In this document: positions 17,685-26,183 of the stretch, piece after piece | Numbering within the stretch: position 1 is the first letter of the stretch | Layout: every line of letters starts with the position of its first letter | DNA from: CAIWAH01 sp964602595 | Lineage (GTDB): Bacteria > Verrucomicrobiota > Verrucomicrobiia > Limisphaerales > UBA9464 | Direction of reading: 5' to 3' | Assembly (NCBI GenBank): GCA_964602595.1 | Contig: CAZRRO010000019.1 | Location: forward strand, 67,918 to 131,917 | DNA length: 64,000 nt | The notes under the pieces: model-generated | Seen by the model: the letters and a program-made list of their open reading frames with translations, nothing else | Databases searched by the model: none | Told to the model about the DNA's origin: nothing | Made by a program: the position numbers and the translations under genes

Positions 17685-18278
17685 TCAACGCTTCGATTGC
17701 GAGTGTAGGGTGACCGTGGCTACTTCCGTGAACGCACCAGTGGCGGTGTTTCCTTGCATCACCGAGGGTATACCAGCTTTCACGTAACGATCCCAGCCTC
17801 GGACGTCATGCGGCACTGCATTAAGGAGGTTGTGTTCGTCCCGAGTTACCACGCAGCCAATTAAGCGAGGTAGCAGATCCCTCTCGACGTCACATCCTGC
17901 CTTGAGCATTTCCAGCAGGTGGGATCGTTCAAAAACGTGTTCGTGGGTAAGGGGTAGCCTGCCAACTGCTGACTTGCACGATGCGAGTTGAAGCGACCTC
18001 CATGCCTGTAGTGAGTAGAACTGGCATGCATACTTGTCCCCGAGAGATCTGCCGTTACGCTTGATCCGACTGCGACTGCTAAACACAAACGACTTCTGCG
18101 TGTAGTGCCAGAATACATGGTGGATCAATGCGTCACTCAGCCCCGGAGACGACACCAGTGTAGGAAGTTCCTTCAATAGACGAACGCAATCTGCCGCGAT
18201 TTGTTCGCTATCTAGGTTGGCATGTATGCTTAGTGTAGAATTGCCTTCGATGACGATGATATTGGTGTGGGCGTTCAT
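17685..18278 (-). CDS. Hypothetical protein with an HNH-like motif pattern
   Basis: The 197-residue product contains LTHEHVFERSHLLEMLKAG, followed by CVVTRDEHNLLNAVPHDVRGWDRYVKAGI. A His-rich EHV motif before a T-x-x-EH...GW-x-RY-x-AGI motif resembles small HNH-type or homing-endonuclease-like proteins of phages, but I cannot confirm the metal site. No signal peptide is visible. Its stop lies 6 bp from the end of the lone attC site, with which its orientation disagrees, so it is not part of that cassette. Confidence 0.5.
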   Translation of the reverse strand: MNAHTNIIVIEGNSTLSIHANLDSEQIAADCVRLLKELPTLVSSPGLSDALIHHVFWHYTQKSFVFSSRSRIKRNGRSLGDKYACQFYSLQAWRSLQLASCKSAVGRLPLTHEHVFERSHLLEMLKAGCDVERDLLPRLIGCVVTRDEHNLLNAVPHDVRGWDRYVKAGIPSVMQGNTATGAFTEVATVTLHSQSKR

Positions 18279-18310
18279 GGTCAGTAAATGGAGCGCGGTT
18301 GAAATCTGGG

Positions 18311-18703
18311 TCAGTCTTCCAGAACCCTGCGAAGTTCATCCAAGTCAGTCGTGTAGTGGGCATCCCGTTCAAACACGGTGCCCTTGGCCGGCAGGTGAAA
18401 ATGACGCCGCAGGGCCGCCTTCATGGACGGGGTGTGCAGCTTCCGGTCCATCATCACGGCAAAACGGTTTTCCCCACGACGGAACACCACCCTTCCTCGC
18501 GGCAGCTCGAAATACTCCCGGCCACGTAGGTGAGCATGCCTGCGCTCCAGTTCCGGCCAGAATTCCACATGATCCATAGGTCCATTGACCGCCTCGCCAT
18601 AGGGAAGTCCTTCGCTGAGCGCGACCGAGTGGGAATGGATGACCGTCCCTTCGACCCAAAACACACCCACCCGTGGCTCGGCATTGGCAGACGCATTCTT
18701 CAT
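18311..18703 (-). CDS. Hypothetical protein coupled to a SLOG-domain gene
   Basis: Translation from the ATG at 18703 gives about 130 residues. The central region contains FWVEGTVIHSHSV and several charged motifs (RGREYFELPRGRVVFRRG). No family is recognised. The start overlaps the stop of the upstream SLOG-type gene by 4 bp (ATGA), so the two products are made together. A longer frame reaching 18760 lies inside the upstream gene and is less likely. Confidence 0.6.
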   Translation of the reverse strand: MKNASANAEPRVGVFWVEGTVIHSHSVALSEGLPYGEAVNGPMDHVEFWPELERRHAHLRGREYFELPRGRVVFRRGENRFAVMMDRKLHTPSMKAALRRHFHLPAKGTVFERDAHYTTDLDELRRVLED

Positions 18704-19239
18704 GCCAGTTGGATAACCTGACGAAGGACGCTCATGACGTGGGAATGCATGCCGGGGCAACTGCTTTCCCTGCTGCCGGCCACGTTGAGGATTCCATTGA
18801 AGGCCGCCAGCTGGTGGCGCAGCTCCGAAGCGTCGGCCTCGAACGCTGGAAAGTGGGAAAGCACGAGGAACGGTTTGTGGGCACGCCGACAGCAGTCAAC
18901 GGTAAATTGGCTGCCCCTGCTCAGAGGCTGTTTGGAGAAAACAACGGTGAGGTCGGCTGCTTCGACGTTGGCCCGGGTTCGTTCCGGGTAGCGCGAGGAC
19001 TTGTGCTCGGTCAGCAGATACTTCTCCGGAATGCGGCCATCCTCGGCAATCCGACCCTTGGGACAGTAGCCGCCATGCGCCAGGCCGATTTCCAATGCGA
19101 AGTCCAAGCCCGCACGGTCGGCACCCGTCTGCCCACCGGAGATGATCTTCCTGGGAAAGACACGACGAACGCTCGTGACCGGATTGCAGGATGGGGACGG
19201 GGCTGAGGTGTCGGATGGATGGGAAGACGGTGCAGTCAT
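18700..19239 (-). CDS. SLOG-fold protein, putative molybdenum carrier type
   Basis: After a 25-residue Ser/Pro-rich lead, the protein reads KIISGGQTGADRAGLDFALE, the signature of the YpsA/MoCo-carrier branch of SLOG (Rossmann-like) proteins. Later conserved pieces are GYCPKGRIAEDG, ERTRANVEAADLTVVF and SRGSQFTVDCCRRAHKP. Family members bind nucleotide or cofactor-like ligands; some annotated members are called molybdenum cofactor carriers, and related SLOG proteins act as sensors in conflict systems. The ATG at 19239 avoids a long upstream stretch without similarity. It is the first gene of a two-gene operon. Confidence 0.75.
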   Translation of the reverse strand: MTAPSSHPSDTSAPSPSCNPVTSVRRVFPRKIISGGQTGADRAGLDFALEIGLAHGGYCPKGRIAEDGRIPEKYLLTEHKSSRYPERTRANVEAADLTVVFSKQPLSRGSQFTVDCCRRAHKPFLVLSHFPAFEADASELRHQLAAFNGILNVAGSRESSCPGMHSHVMSVLRQVIQLA

Positions 19240-19329
19240 GGCGTGACGATACCACTCAGGTAGGGCAACGGCTGTCTGAGCGGAACCTTGAGGATGCAGA
19301 CGCAAAAGCGCACTGACCAAGAAACCACA

Positions 19330-19935
19330 ATGACCTCCCTGGATCTCGAACGACGTCGAATCTGCTACCTCCATGCGATCTACGCCCAGAATCCGGAACT
19401 TCCCGGTGAACCGGCCCGGCTTCAGCCGGTCGGCATGCTGACCATGCTGGTGACCCCCTTTGACTCGTGTTTCACCTTCTGCGGCCCTGACGCCATTCGG
19501 TTGGGGCTTAATCTGCTGAGTCACTGCGACCTCGTGGTGACCTGGGGATTCGACCAGTTGAAGCCGGCGTTGGCCTGCAGTGACATAGAACTAAGCTGTG
19601 GCAACGTCCCCGTGCTCGACCTGTATCGCCTGATCGCCTCGATGGGCGGACAGGAGCAATCGTTTCAGGACGTTTACAACCAGACCCTGTTGTTTCGGGC
19701 CTTTCTGACGGGCTGCCATGGCGGCGCAGAATCGCTGACGCCGGATGATCACTCCGCCCTGTTCACTCTTGGGCGAATGGAGGCTTGCCGACGCCTGAAC
19801 GAGGATGCCTGTCGGAAGCTGCTTTGGCTCCATCGACACGGCGGCAAGCTCGGTTGCTTCTTTTATGGCCCAGAGGGTGGTGACGCGCCCAACTGCGTCT
19901 TCGTGGACTGGCGGCAAATGCGGCCGTGTGGGTGA
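19330..19935 (+). CDS. Hypothetical protein, possibly exonuclease-like fold
   Basis: The 201-residue product starts with MTSLDLERRRICYLHAI. The segment LGLNLLSHCDLVVTWGFDQL, then VPVLDLYRLIASMGGQ and a final NQTLLF, is reminiscent of the second half of DEDD/RNase H-like exonucleases, where a helix ends in VvGfN..FD and is followed by a vlDl motif. Key acidic residues cannot be assigned with confidence. It lies divergent from the SLOG operon, about 90 bp away. Confidence 0.45.
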   Translation: MTSLDLERRRICYLHAIYAQNPELPGEPARLQPVGMLTMLVTPFDSCFTFCGPDAIRLGLNLLSHCDLVVTWGFDQLKPALACSDIELSCGNVPVLDLYRLIASMGGQEQSFQDVYNQTLLFRAFLTGCHGGAESLTPDDHSALFTLGRMEACRRLNEDACRKLLWLHRHGGKLGCFFYGPEGGDAPNCVFVDWRQMRPCG

Positions 19936-20010
19936 TGAGATCTGCCGCGATGCAACCTAGAGAAGACCGATTGGACGGCAATTGTCTGAGGACGAGGCTA
20001 AAGTGTTCAC

Positions 20011-20247
20011 ATGAAGTCGAAAATCAGCCAAGGCAGGACGGTCAACGGTTCGACCACCTGGGTGAAGGACAAGACCAGCCGGGTTGAGCACATCATCCGT
20101 CAGCAGGCCGGCCAACAGGTGTTCTTCAGTCCGACCGGGAAGCGGCTGGGCCACATTGATTCGCTTGGACGCACGCTGGACGCCAAGAACCATCTCTTGA
20201 ACTCTCAACCCCGTCCCGACCTCATCCTGAACCAAGAATCCGCATGA
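20011..20247 (+). CDS. Small hypothetical protein
   Basis: The 78-residue product is basic at the N-terminus and contains two short tracts, GSTTWVKDKTSRVEHI and FFSPTGKRLGHIDSLGRTLD, the second resembling a short two-stranded repeat. No family is recognised. Its stop overlaps the next start by 4 bp (ATGA). Confidence 0.5.
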   Translation: MKSKISQGRTVNGSTTWVKDKTSRVEHIIRQQAGQQVFFSPTGKRLGHIDSLGRTLDAKNHLLNSQPRPDLILNQESA

Positions 20248-20780
20248 GCACCGCCCTCCCGTTTGATATCTCAGCCACCCGTAATGCCTTTGCAAACCTC
20301 CTGACGGCCGGCCCACAGGCTTCAGAAGACTTGGTGACTGCCGTGGTAGAAGCGGTGATGGAAGATGCCCGTGGGGAAGCCATTCCGGATGCCACCTCGA
20401 CCTTCGACGAACTCTTGCGTCAATCCGGAGGTTTCAGGTTGGCGAAACGGCCGGAGTTCCCCGGTGAAGAAGCGAAAGCGGACCATGCGTGGTGTTTGAT
20501 ACGAGTGTTGGTTGGATTGGCCCGGCAGGAGGTTCCCTTGGGAGATGGCAAAGGTAAGCGCGTTTGGGGCTGGGAATCACTGAGCCGGGACGCTCAGGGC
20601 TGGTGTTGGGCCCTATTGTGGTGTCGCGAGCCAGCTGGGTTCAGCGAGAAAGCCCACCGGGCCTTGATTGAAGCCAAAGCCTTGGCGGCCCAGATCGTTC
20701 CAATTCCTGAATCCTGCCCCCACTTGCCGCGACAATCGGATCGGTGCGCTGAAGCTGACATTTTGAACGGGACCGAGTAG
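20244..20780 (+). CDS. Hypothetical helical protein
   Basis: This 178-residue product is mainly alpha-helical in composition, with Trp-rich segment GWCWALLWCREPAGF in the middle. There is no signal peptide. It is translationally coupled to the small gene before it and is followed by an exported protein gene 25 bp downstream, so the three may form one transcript. No function can be inferred. Confidence 0.5.
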   Translation: MSTALPFDISATRNAFANLLTAGPQASEDLVTAVVEAVMEDARGEAIPDATSTFDELLRQSGGFRLAKRPEFPGEEAKADHAWCLIRVLVGLARQEVPLGDGKGKRVWGWESLSRDAQGWCWALLWCREPAGFSEKAHRALIEAKALAAQIVPIPESCPHLPRQSDRCAEADILNGTE

Positions 20781-20805
20781 TTGCAGAATAGCCGACCAAA
20801 AACGC

Positions 20806-21597
20806 ATGAGGAAACTTGCTAGAGCTTTGAGTCGAGGCATCGCTGTGACCGGTTTGCTGGCTGCCTTGGTTGGCCACGGGGCAACCGAACAATGGTCACC
20901 CTTCACCACCGGCAAAGCGCCACGGCAGGTGAAGTGGTCCGACTGGTCGCCTAGGCAGCCGGCTGAAGATGTCGAAGCAGAGGTGCGGAGCAAGGTGGGC
21001 TGGAAGTTCTCGCTGAAGACCACAAGGACGAATGCGCCGGCTGCGGTCGTGGTGCAGAACGGTCAGGTTTGGGAGTTGACGGTGAACTGGGGGAAACAGG
21101 TGCACCACGCCAGTGTGCCGGAGGCGAGCGAGTATGCTGAAGTGCTGCTGGCGTCTGCCGACCTGAACGGAGACGAGGTTCCGGACTACGTCCTGCGCTA
21201 TGATCCGCACGGCTGCGGTCTGGCGGCAATTGGCCAACAGGTAACGCTCGTCCTCTCGGGTAAGGACGGCCATCGCAGCCACGGGCTCTACCAGTTTGGC
21301 TTTGGTCCCGACCGCTTGGTGCAGTTCAAGCGCAATGGACCGTGGCATTGGGTGGTGAACGATCTAGTTCAACCGGGAGCCGAGGTTTCCCAAGATGCCA
21401 GGGAACATTCCTACTGGGTTTACCGCCTGTTTCGGATCGAAGGCGATTCGTTGAAGGCGGAGCCGGCTGGGGTCGAGAGATTTCCCAGGTGGATCCAGTA
21501 TCTGCGGCGTGCCAACCACAAGGAAACGACGCTGGTGACGACGAAACAGAAGCGAAGACTGGAAAAGGAATTGCCATCACCGGCCTCGGAGAAGTGA
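20806..21597 (+). CDS. Hypothetical exported protein with an EF-hand/FG-GAP-like motif
   Basis: A signal peptide is evident (residues 1-26, GIAVTGLLAALVGHGA). The mature protein contains SADLNGDEVPDYVLRYD, an acidic DxNxDxxxD loop typical of calcium-binding FG-GAP or VCBS-like repeats, at about residue 120. The basic C-terminus (KQKRRLEKELPS) is unusual for an exported protein. No full-length family is recognised. Confidence 0.6.
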   Translation: MRKLARALSRGIAVTGLLAALVGHGATEQWSPFTTGKAPRQVKWSDWSPRQPAEDVEAEVRSKVGWKFSLKTTRTNAPAAVVVQNGQVWELTVNWGKQVHHASVPEASEYAEVLLASADLNGDEVPDYVLRYDPHGCGLAAIGQQVTLVLSGKDGHRSHGLYQFGFGPDRLVQFKRNGPWHWVVNDLVQPGAEVSQDAREHSYWVYRLFRIEGDSLKAEPAGVERFPRWIQYLRRANHKETTLVTTKQKRRLEKELPSPASEK

Positions 21598-21672
21598 ATT
21601 CGGTATCGGACGCATTCGGGTCTCTGGAAGCCCTTGCTCTACTTAACGTCCTAAGCAATTAACTCACAACCT

Positions 21673-22323
21673 ATGGCAAGCCATTACTGGGCCAATTGGA
21701 ATCCGACCACCTTTGCACCTGAAATCCTCAGGCGGGATACGAGGATTTACTGGCAACCACAGTCTTCGGGCACCGTTGGCAAATGTATTGGGACCTTCGT
21801 GGGCGAGAATCCCGGTTCCGCCCAATCCATTCATGGGCTGAGCTATTCCGGCTACAGCGAGATTGGCAGTGGTTCCTCAGCCTCGCCGGGAGACCGCACA
21901 CTACGGCTGATCCTGGAAGTGTGGAAGGCATCGGTAACGGTACGCGGAAGTGATCCAGCCGGCGACGGCTACATTGAAGTCCTAAACACCTACTACTTTC
22001 GGAACTCGAAGTCAGGAGCAGCACTGTCAGCGTGGATTGCCATGGGAGGATCAGCAATATATTCGCCAGGTCCCTCTGCGACGTCTGCCTTTGTCCTGCT
22101 GGGTTGGGGTATTCCTCCTGTCTCCGCTCACCTGACCAGAACCACCGCCTCGCTGATCCCATCGTCGAGCAAGGTCATTGTCGTGGATTCAAAGTGTGTG
22201 GCGAAAGTGATTAGCGGCAGCGCATTGGGAGCAGGAGCACCACCGGATTCAGCAATGCCATCAGGAATTCTAAGAAGAGGGCTCAAGGCGGCATACATCA
22301 AGGCTGTTGCGCCTCATCTTTAA
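21673..22323 (+). CDS. Hypothetical protein
   Basis: The 216-residue product begins MASHYWANWNPTTFAPEI and is rich in Ser, Gly and Tyr, with many beta-type segments and no signal peptide or transmembrane helix. No family is recognised. The decamer TTAACGTCCT occurs just before the gene (near 21650) and overlaps its stop codon (near 22320), but there is no matching integron site. Confidence 0.5.
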   Translation: MASHYWANWNPTTFAPEILRRDTRIYWQPQSSGTVGKCIGTFVGENPGSAQSIHGLSYSGYSEIGSGSSASPGDRTLRLILEVWKASVTVRGSDPAGDGYIEVLNTYYFRNSKSGAALSAWIAMGGSAIYSPGPSATSAFVLLGWGIPPVSAHLTRTTASLIPSSSKVIVVDSKCVAKVISGSALGAGAPPDSAMPSGILRRGLKAAYIKAVAPHL

Positions 22324-22403
22324 CGTCCTGAAATCCTTGGCGAAACCGCCAGAATGACGCGGACGTGCCGATAACTGCTGGAGCATACATCCACGTAGGG
22401 CAT

Positions 22404-23492
22404 TTACTGGCTCTGGATTCTGCGAAAACGCCGGTCAGAGTCGTTACTCCCATTCCACCAGTTCACCCATTTCCCCGCCTGAATCCCCGAACCTACCGGC
22501 TGCCATTCCTTCAGGTCCTCCGACTCCAGCAACTGCCCTTCCAACGCCGACGGCCAAGTCAGCTCGACCTGCCCGTTGACCACCTGAATGTTCAGCCTGG
22601 CCGGATTTCCGAACACCAACGTCACGAACTCCGGATGATCGACGAAGGGATTCCGGTTGTTCTGCAAAAGGAACACCCCTTCGTTCCGTTGCCGTTCCCG
22701 TTCATCTACCGGATCCAGCAGATGCCAGCACAGCAACGTCGTCAGCCTCCCCATGTAGCGGTTGGTTGAAGTCAACAGCGTCAGCTCATCGGTCAGCTCC
22801 AGATCCAGTTCGCCGGCCACATCTCCGGCATACCTTACGTCCATGTAGAGAAGCGCCCGAGCCAGATTTCCCCGCTGATCGGTCGGTGGCTGCCAAGAAT
22901 CCCGATCCGTCGAACTGCCCACTGCCTCGACATGGGCCGGATTCGTCAGACTTCCATCCCCGGCCCAAGAGCGGTCGTAGAACTTGTTGCCCCGGCTGCT
23001 GTTCACGTTGGCATCGCAGGCAAACAGGTGATGGAGGTCGGAATACGCCGGTCCTTCGGAGTCGATCCCGTAGCTATTGGGCCACGAATGCTCCCGGTTC
23101 CAGCCTGTCGTCTCCCCGAAATTGGATTTCAGGGTGTTGGTGTTCCCGTAGAGCAGCCGCACCCGATTGGTGTTCTGCGAATCCTCATCCAGAACGGCCA
23201 GGGCATCCGAGACGTCGAGCCTCGTGCCGGAGGAATACGGAATGACCTTGTGACCCCGGACAATGACGTGGAGGCGATTCCTTAGGGGGTGACCAGACAA
23301 GCCTTCACAGCCGGCGTAGTAGCCGGGAGGAATCTGGGCGTAGGCGGTGAACCAGAAGAGGAAGGCAAACCAGCGGAACAGCCAACCAACCCTGCCTTGG
23401 CAAACTAACAGGAATGCTCTGACGCGCAGCAACACCGGCCGAATGGAAAGGCCTCTCGGCAACCCAAGCCAAGAATGGATTCGATCAATCAA
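22404..23492 (-). CDS. Secreted endonuclease I (EndA/NucM family)
   Basis: The catalytic region reads GWNREHSWPNSYG, then SDLHHLFACDANVNSSRGN and later GNLARALLYMDVRYAG, which are the hallmark motifs of the endonuclease I family (beta-beta-alpha metal fold; the His in the REH motif is the general base). An N-terminal hydrophobic segment ending about residue 52 (WFAFLFWFTAYA) directs export. About 80 C-terminal residues after the nuclease domain form a module with LLESEDLKEWQPV, the phylum-type C-terminal repeat. It is expected to be a nonspecific extracellular or periplasmic nuclease. Confidence 0.85.
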   Translation of the reverse strand: MIDRIHSWLGLPRGLSIRPVLLRVRAFLLVCQGRVGWLFRWFAFLFWFTAYAQIPPGYYAGCEGLSGHPLRNRLHVIVRGHKVIPYSSGTRLDVSDALAVLDEDSQNTNRVRLLYGNTNTLKSNFGETTGWNREHSWPNSYGIDSEGPAYSDLHHLFACDANVNSSRGNKFYDRSWAGDGSLTNPAHVEAVGSSTDRDSWQPPTDQRGNLARALLYMDVRYAGDVAGELDLELTDELTLLTSTNRYMGRLTTLLCWHLLDPVDERERQRNEGVFLLQNNRNPFVDHPEFVTLVFGNPARLNIQVVNGQVELTWPSALEGQLLESEDLKEWQPVGSGIQAGKWVNWWNGSNDSDRRFRRIQSQ

Positions 23493-23659
23493 CTTCGGTG
23501 ATGCCGTTTGCCAAGGATGATGCCGCTTAGGGTCTTCGAGCCCATGCCGCCGGGCATGGTTCGATTCCGATGCAATGGGACACCTGGGGAGGAACGACCT
23601 TCACGCCAAAGAGTGGAAGCCGAGGCCCGAGGATAGCCGGTCCGGTGCTCGGCGAGATA

Positions 23660-23782
23660 GGCTGCACGTTTCGGCTGGCCAAATCGCGCAATCTGTTATA
23701 TTGCGTCGAAAAGCCAACTGAGCCAAGCAACGGGCAGTCCGAGAATGACCACTCCCGGCGCAGCTCGATAACAATGTTTGGC
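23660..23782 (+). repeat. Leader segment, copy B
   Basis: This is the second copy of the segment at 17096-17219. The first 38 bases align with about four mismatches, spacing to the terminal AATGTTTGGC is conserved to within one base, and the terminal ATG again opens the downstream frame. The core here reads GTTTGGC rather than GTTAGGC. Confidence 0.5.
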
Positions 23783-24397
23783 AACATTACAATGGGCACC
23801 GAAGACCTCAGAATCGCAGTCAATGCCGCACTATCGGATAAAATCGTCCTCAGTCTTTGGCAGGTTATCCTACTGATTCCCTTATGCGGAGCCTCCGCGT
23901 ATTTCGGAGCATACCTAAAAAAGCGCGGCGAGAATCTTGCGACAAGTGAGGACGTCCGAGAGCTTACCAATGCTGTTAAACAGATAGAAACGGCTTACGC
24001 TAGGGAAATTGAATCTCATAAGGTTGACCTGCTGAAATCAAAAACAATCTATGAGGAACGCCTCAAGGCGTATTCCAAATTTATCGGACTTGTGTATCAG
24101 GTTAGACCTGAAATGTCACACCCTGACGCAGACGACGCAGACTTCATGCGCGAGCTCGCTGGCTCGCTAAACAAGATTAGGCTACAGTTAAAAGAGTATA
24201 TTGTAGAGAATGCCGGGATTCTTCCACTAGAGGTTAGGAACTCAGTAATATTGTGTCATTCGGCATGTGAAATCGGCCGTTTTGATGACTTCAGTGAGGA
24301 GACCTATGCTCCGAAACTGTGGAATCGAATGTGGGAGGCTGACGCCAAGTTTAGAAGGCATTTGAACCTTGAAGAAGAGCATATCCATAAAGTCTGA
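23774..24397 (+). CDS. Single-pass membrane protein with coiled coil
   Basis: The 207-residue product has one membrane helix at about residues 24-48 (IVLSLWQVILLIPLCGASAYFG), followed by a predicted coiled coil (VRELTNAVKQIETAYAREIESHK) and a helical C-terminal domain. This layout is common in small orphan membrane-anchored proteins of unknown role. The ATG used lies at the end of leader copy B; ATG 23792 is an alternative. Codon use is lower in GC than the neighbours, which suggests transfer. No attC was found after the gene. Confidence 0.6.
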   Translation: MFGNITMGTEDLRIAVNAALSDKIVLSLWQVILLIPLCGASAYFGAYLKKRGENLATSEDVRELTNAVKQIETAYAREIESHKVDLLKSKTIYEERLKAYSKFIGLVYQVRPEMSHPDADDADFMRELAGSLNKIRLQLKEYIVENAGILPLEVRNSVILCHSACEIGRFDDFSEETYAPKLWNRMWEADAKFRRHLNLEEEHIHKV

Positions 24398-24818
24398 GCA
24401 CTAACAAGGACGTAAGGCCGCTGCACATTCCATGCATATCGCACTCCAAGACTTGCGATGAGGGTGGCAGCCAGTTCCTTTCTGAGGCATCGTGCATGGA
24501 TTCACTTTGTCCAGAGTTCGAGCACATGCTCATCGGCTACGAGCCTTGTCGCCACACGTTCGTCGATGGCCGCTGTTCGAGTTGTCACTTCAGCGGCTTC
24601 GTTTCGGGGTATCGCTGGACACTCGAGAGAGGATCGGAAATGAGCACATAACGACCTCCTGAGAAACTTCCCGTGGAAGTCATTGCGCCTGAACGAGGGT
24701 GGGGCCTAGAGCGGCGGCCGGGATTTGGCAGCACACCTTGGTCATCTGAGAGCACCGGTCCCAGCTTCCGTTCCGGGGATGATGAAGTAGAGTCGCGCCG
24801 TGGATTGGAGACGAGAAA
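24398..24818. other. Intergenic stretch holding one possible small gene
   Basis: Apart from the small Cys/His-rich frame at 24496-24651, no gene, repeat or terminator is supported in these 420 bases. Confidence 0.4.
24496..24651 (+). CDS. Possible 51-residue Cys/His-rich (zinc-binding) protein
   Basis: The frame starts at an ATG and reads a compact peptide with CxH (EPCRHTF) followed by CxxCH (GRCSSCHFSGF). The spacing of these ligands would suit a small zinc finger. Composition looks coding (aromatic and charged residues in balance), but no family is recognised and no clear ribosome binding site is present. Confidence 0.35.
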   Translation: MDSLCPEFEHMLIGYEPCRHTFVDGRCSSCHFSGFVSGYRWTLERGSEMST

Positions 24819-25157
24819 ATGGCCAGAGCGCGAAGGCTGACTCCCCAGTGGCGCCGAACGCGAAAAGAGGGAGGAGCTTCGGGCCATTTGACTATGGATC
24901 TGAGCGCAATCGGAATTGCCACCACCTCACAAACGTATGCCCTGCGGATGGAAGGTGACGCGATGGCGGCTGCAGGTATTTGCGATGGGGACATCGTGAT
25001 CCTGGAACCAGGAACGCCCAAACGGGGTGACATCGTGGCGGTATACCGTGGACCAGGGGCAGAGTTGACACATTACTCGTCCGTTGGAGGCGAGACTGCC
25101 GTCCCTGAAGAGGCGAACGTCCGAGGTGTGGCCGTGGGTTTGATCCGACGGCTGTGA
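24819..25157 (+). CDS. S24 (LexA/UmuD-like) domain protein lacking the catalytic serine
   Basis: The region YALRMEGDAMAAAGICDGDIVIL followed by GDIVAVYRG is a clear S24 peptidase core. The nucleophile position, normally GDSM, reads GDAM, and the catalytic Lys strand is replaced by ELTHYSS, so self-cleavage is not expected. There is no HTH domain; the first 25 residues are very basic (ARARRLTPQWRRTRKEGG). The C-terminal VRGVAVGLIRRL matches the usual last strand. It may act as a partner or decoy for an intact LexA/UmuD-type protein. The 112-residue length is well below LexA. Confidence 0.7.
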   Translation: MARARRLTPQWRRTRKEGGASGHLTMDLSAIGIATTSQTYALRMEGDAMAAAGICDGDIVILEPGTPKRGDIVAVYRGPGAELTHYSSVGGETAVPEEANVRGVAVGLIRRL

Positions 25158-25231
25158 GGGTATGCGAGGCGAAAGGGAGATTTCGACTGCACCACGATAT
25201 CCGTTCGGAAAGAGTTCCGGCCAAGGTTTCC

Positions 25232-25615
25232 ATGACGCTCACTCCTCAAGATCAACACCACCTGCTAGCCGCGGAAGGCTGGCTGGAACTGGGTGACTGG
25301 TTGGCGGCCAACGAAGAGCTGGAGGAAATTGAGGCTCCCTGTCGCGCCCACCCTTCGGTCTTTGCACTGCGGGTTCGGATTTACTGCGCGGCGGATAAAT
25401 GGGAAATCGCCCTGCAAATCGGGGACGTCATCGCCAACGCCTACGCCGACGCCGAGCTGTATCTGGCCATGGCAATCTCCTGCGCTTCACTGCATCGAGT
25501 TGCGGAAGCCAGTGGTTGGTTGGAGCAGGCCCTCAACCTCAATCAAACGCCGGAATTCAGGCTCAAGGCACTGGCTGACCTCCGATTGACGGAGGCGTGG
25601 AAGGCGCAGGCTTGA
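25232..25615 (+). CDS. TPR-like helical protein
   Basis: From ATG 25232 the product has about 127 residues with paired helices typical of tetratricopeptide repeats (WLELGDWLAANEELEEIE, then ELYLAMAISCASLHRVAEA and ASGWLEQALNLNQTPEF). Such short all-repeat proteins usually bind other proteins. It follows the S24 gene by about 75 bp on the same strand. The upstream frame extension overlaps that gene and is unlikely. Confidence 0.6.
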   Translation: MTLTPQDQHHLLAAEGWLELGDWLAANEELEEIEAPCRAHPSVFALRVRIYCAADKWEIALQIGDVIANAYADAELYLAMAISCASLHRVAEASGWLEQALNLNQTPEFRLKALADLRLTEAWKAQA

Positions 25616-25628
25616 GCCGTCAATGGCC

Positions 25629-25685
25629 GCCCAAATCCCGCGGCGCATTGACAACCCTCATAGGCGCTGCAGCGCATGATTGGGC
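25629..25685 (-). repeat. Degenerate attC site at the distal end of the array
   Basis: GCCCAAA (25629-25635) and ATTGGGC (25679-25685) replace the usual boxes; the inner end still reads GCGCTGCAGCGCATG, as in other sites of the array. The loss of the AAC/GTT triplets probably makes it inactive. Confidence 0.5.
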
Positions 25686-25704
25686 CGCGTTGTGTGTGAC
25701 TCTC

Positions 25705-26070
25705 TCACTGCTGTAGTAATGCCCGAACTCTCTGTGTGGCGCGAGCCACACTCTTAAGGCTGCCCGCTGTGCCCTCCGCCCAACCGTGAATGTGAAGCGA
25801 GAGCATACTCATGATGATGTCGTAGCCGCGCGTGCCGACCGCGTATGTGAAGTAGGTCTTGAGTCCGCTCACGCGCACGAAGCCGCGCTCCGAGCCGCGA
25901 CCGGGTGCGCCGGGAACGTAGAGCAACTCGACCTCCAGTGTCTCACCGTCAACAGTAGCCTCGAAAGCATCGCGGTCGTCGTCCTCGGTTTTGCGCCACG
26001 TAATTGCGTTGCGGCGCGATGCCTCGTGCAAGCTCTCAAGAAACTCAATCTGTGCTTCGTCGTGTGTCAC
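25705..26070 (-). CDS. Hypothetical cassette protein
   Basis: The 121-residue product begins MTHDEAQIEFLESLHEASRR and then has a beta-rich stretch (FEATVDGETLEVELLYVP, RGFVRVSGLKTYFTYAVG). No family is recognised; similar small alpha/beta layouts are common among orphan cassette proteins and immunity-like proteins. It lies between two attC sites, which defines it as the last cassette on the minus strand. Confidence 0.65.
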   Translation of the reverse strand: MTHDEAQIEFLESLHEASRRNAITWRKTEDDDRDAFEATVDGETLEVELLYVPGAPGRGSERGFVRVSGLKTYFTYAVGTRGYDIIMSMLSLHIHGWAEGTAGSLKSVARATQRVRALLQQ

Positions 26071-26183
26071 AAATGGCTAGAGGATGTGAAGCGGCCTACC
26101 GACCCAAGCTCAGCGACGGCAGCCACGAGGCCCGCCGATTGCAACTGCGATGGTTCGCCGATGTTCGCTCCCGCGCTTGGTTA

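Noticed and set aside
21649..22329. TTAACGTCCT direct repeats flanking an orphan gene as cassette or insertion borders
   Set aside because: Only ten bases match, and there is no hairpin, core site or inverted repeat.
23540..23590. tRNA- or tmRNA-like 3' end (GGTTCGATTCC near a CATGCC/GGCATG hairpin)
   Set aside because: No acceptor stem, anticodon arm or matching D-arm could be built on either strand.
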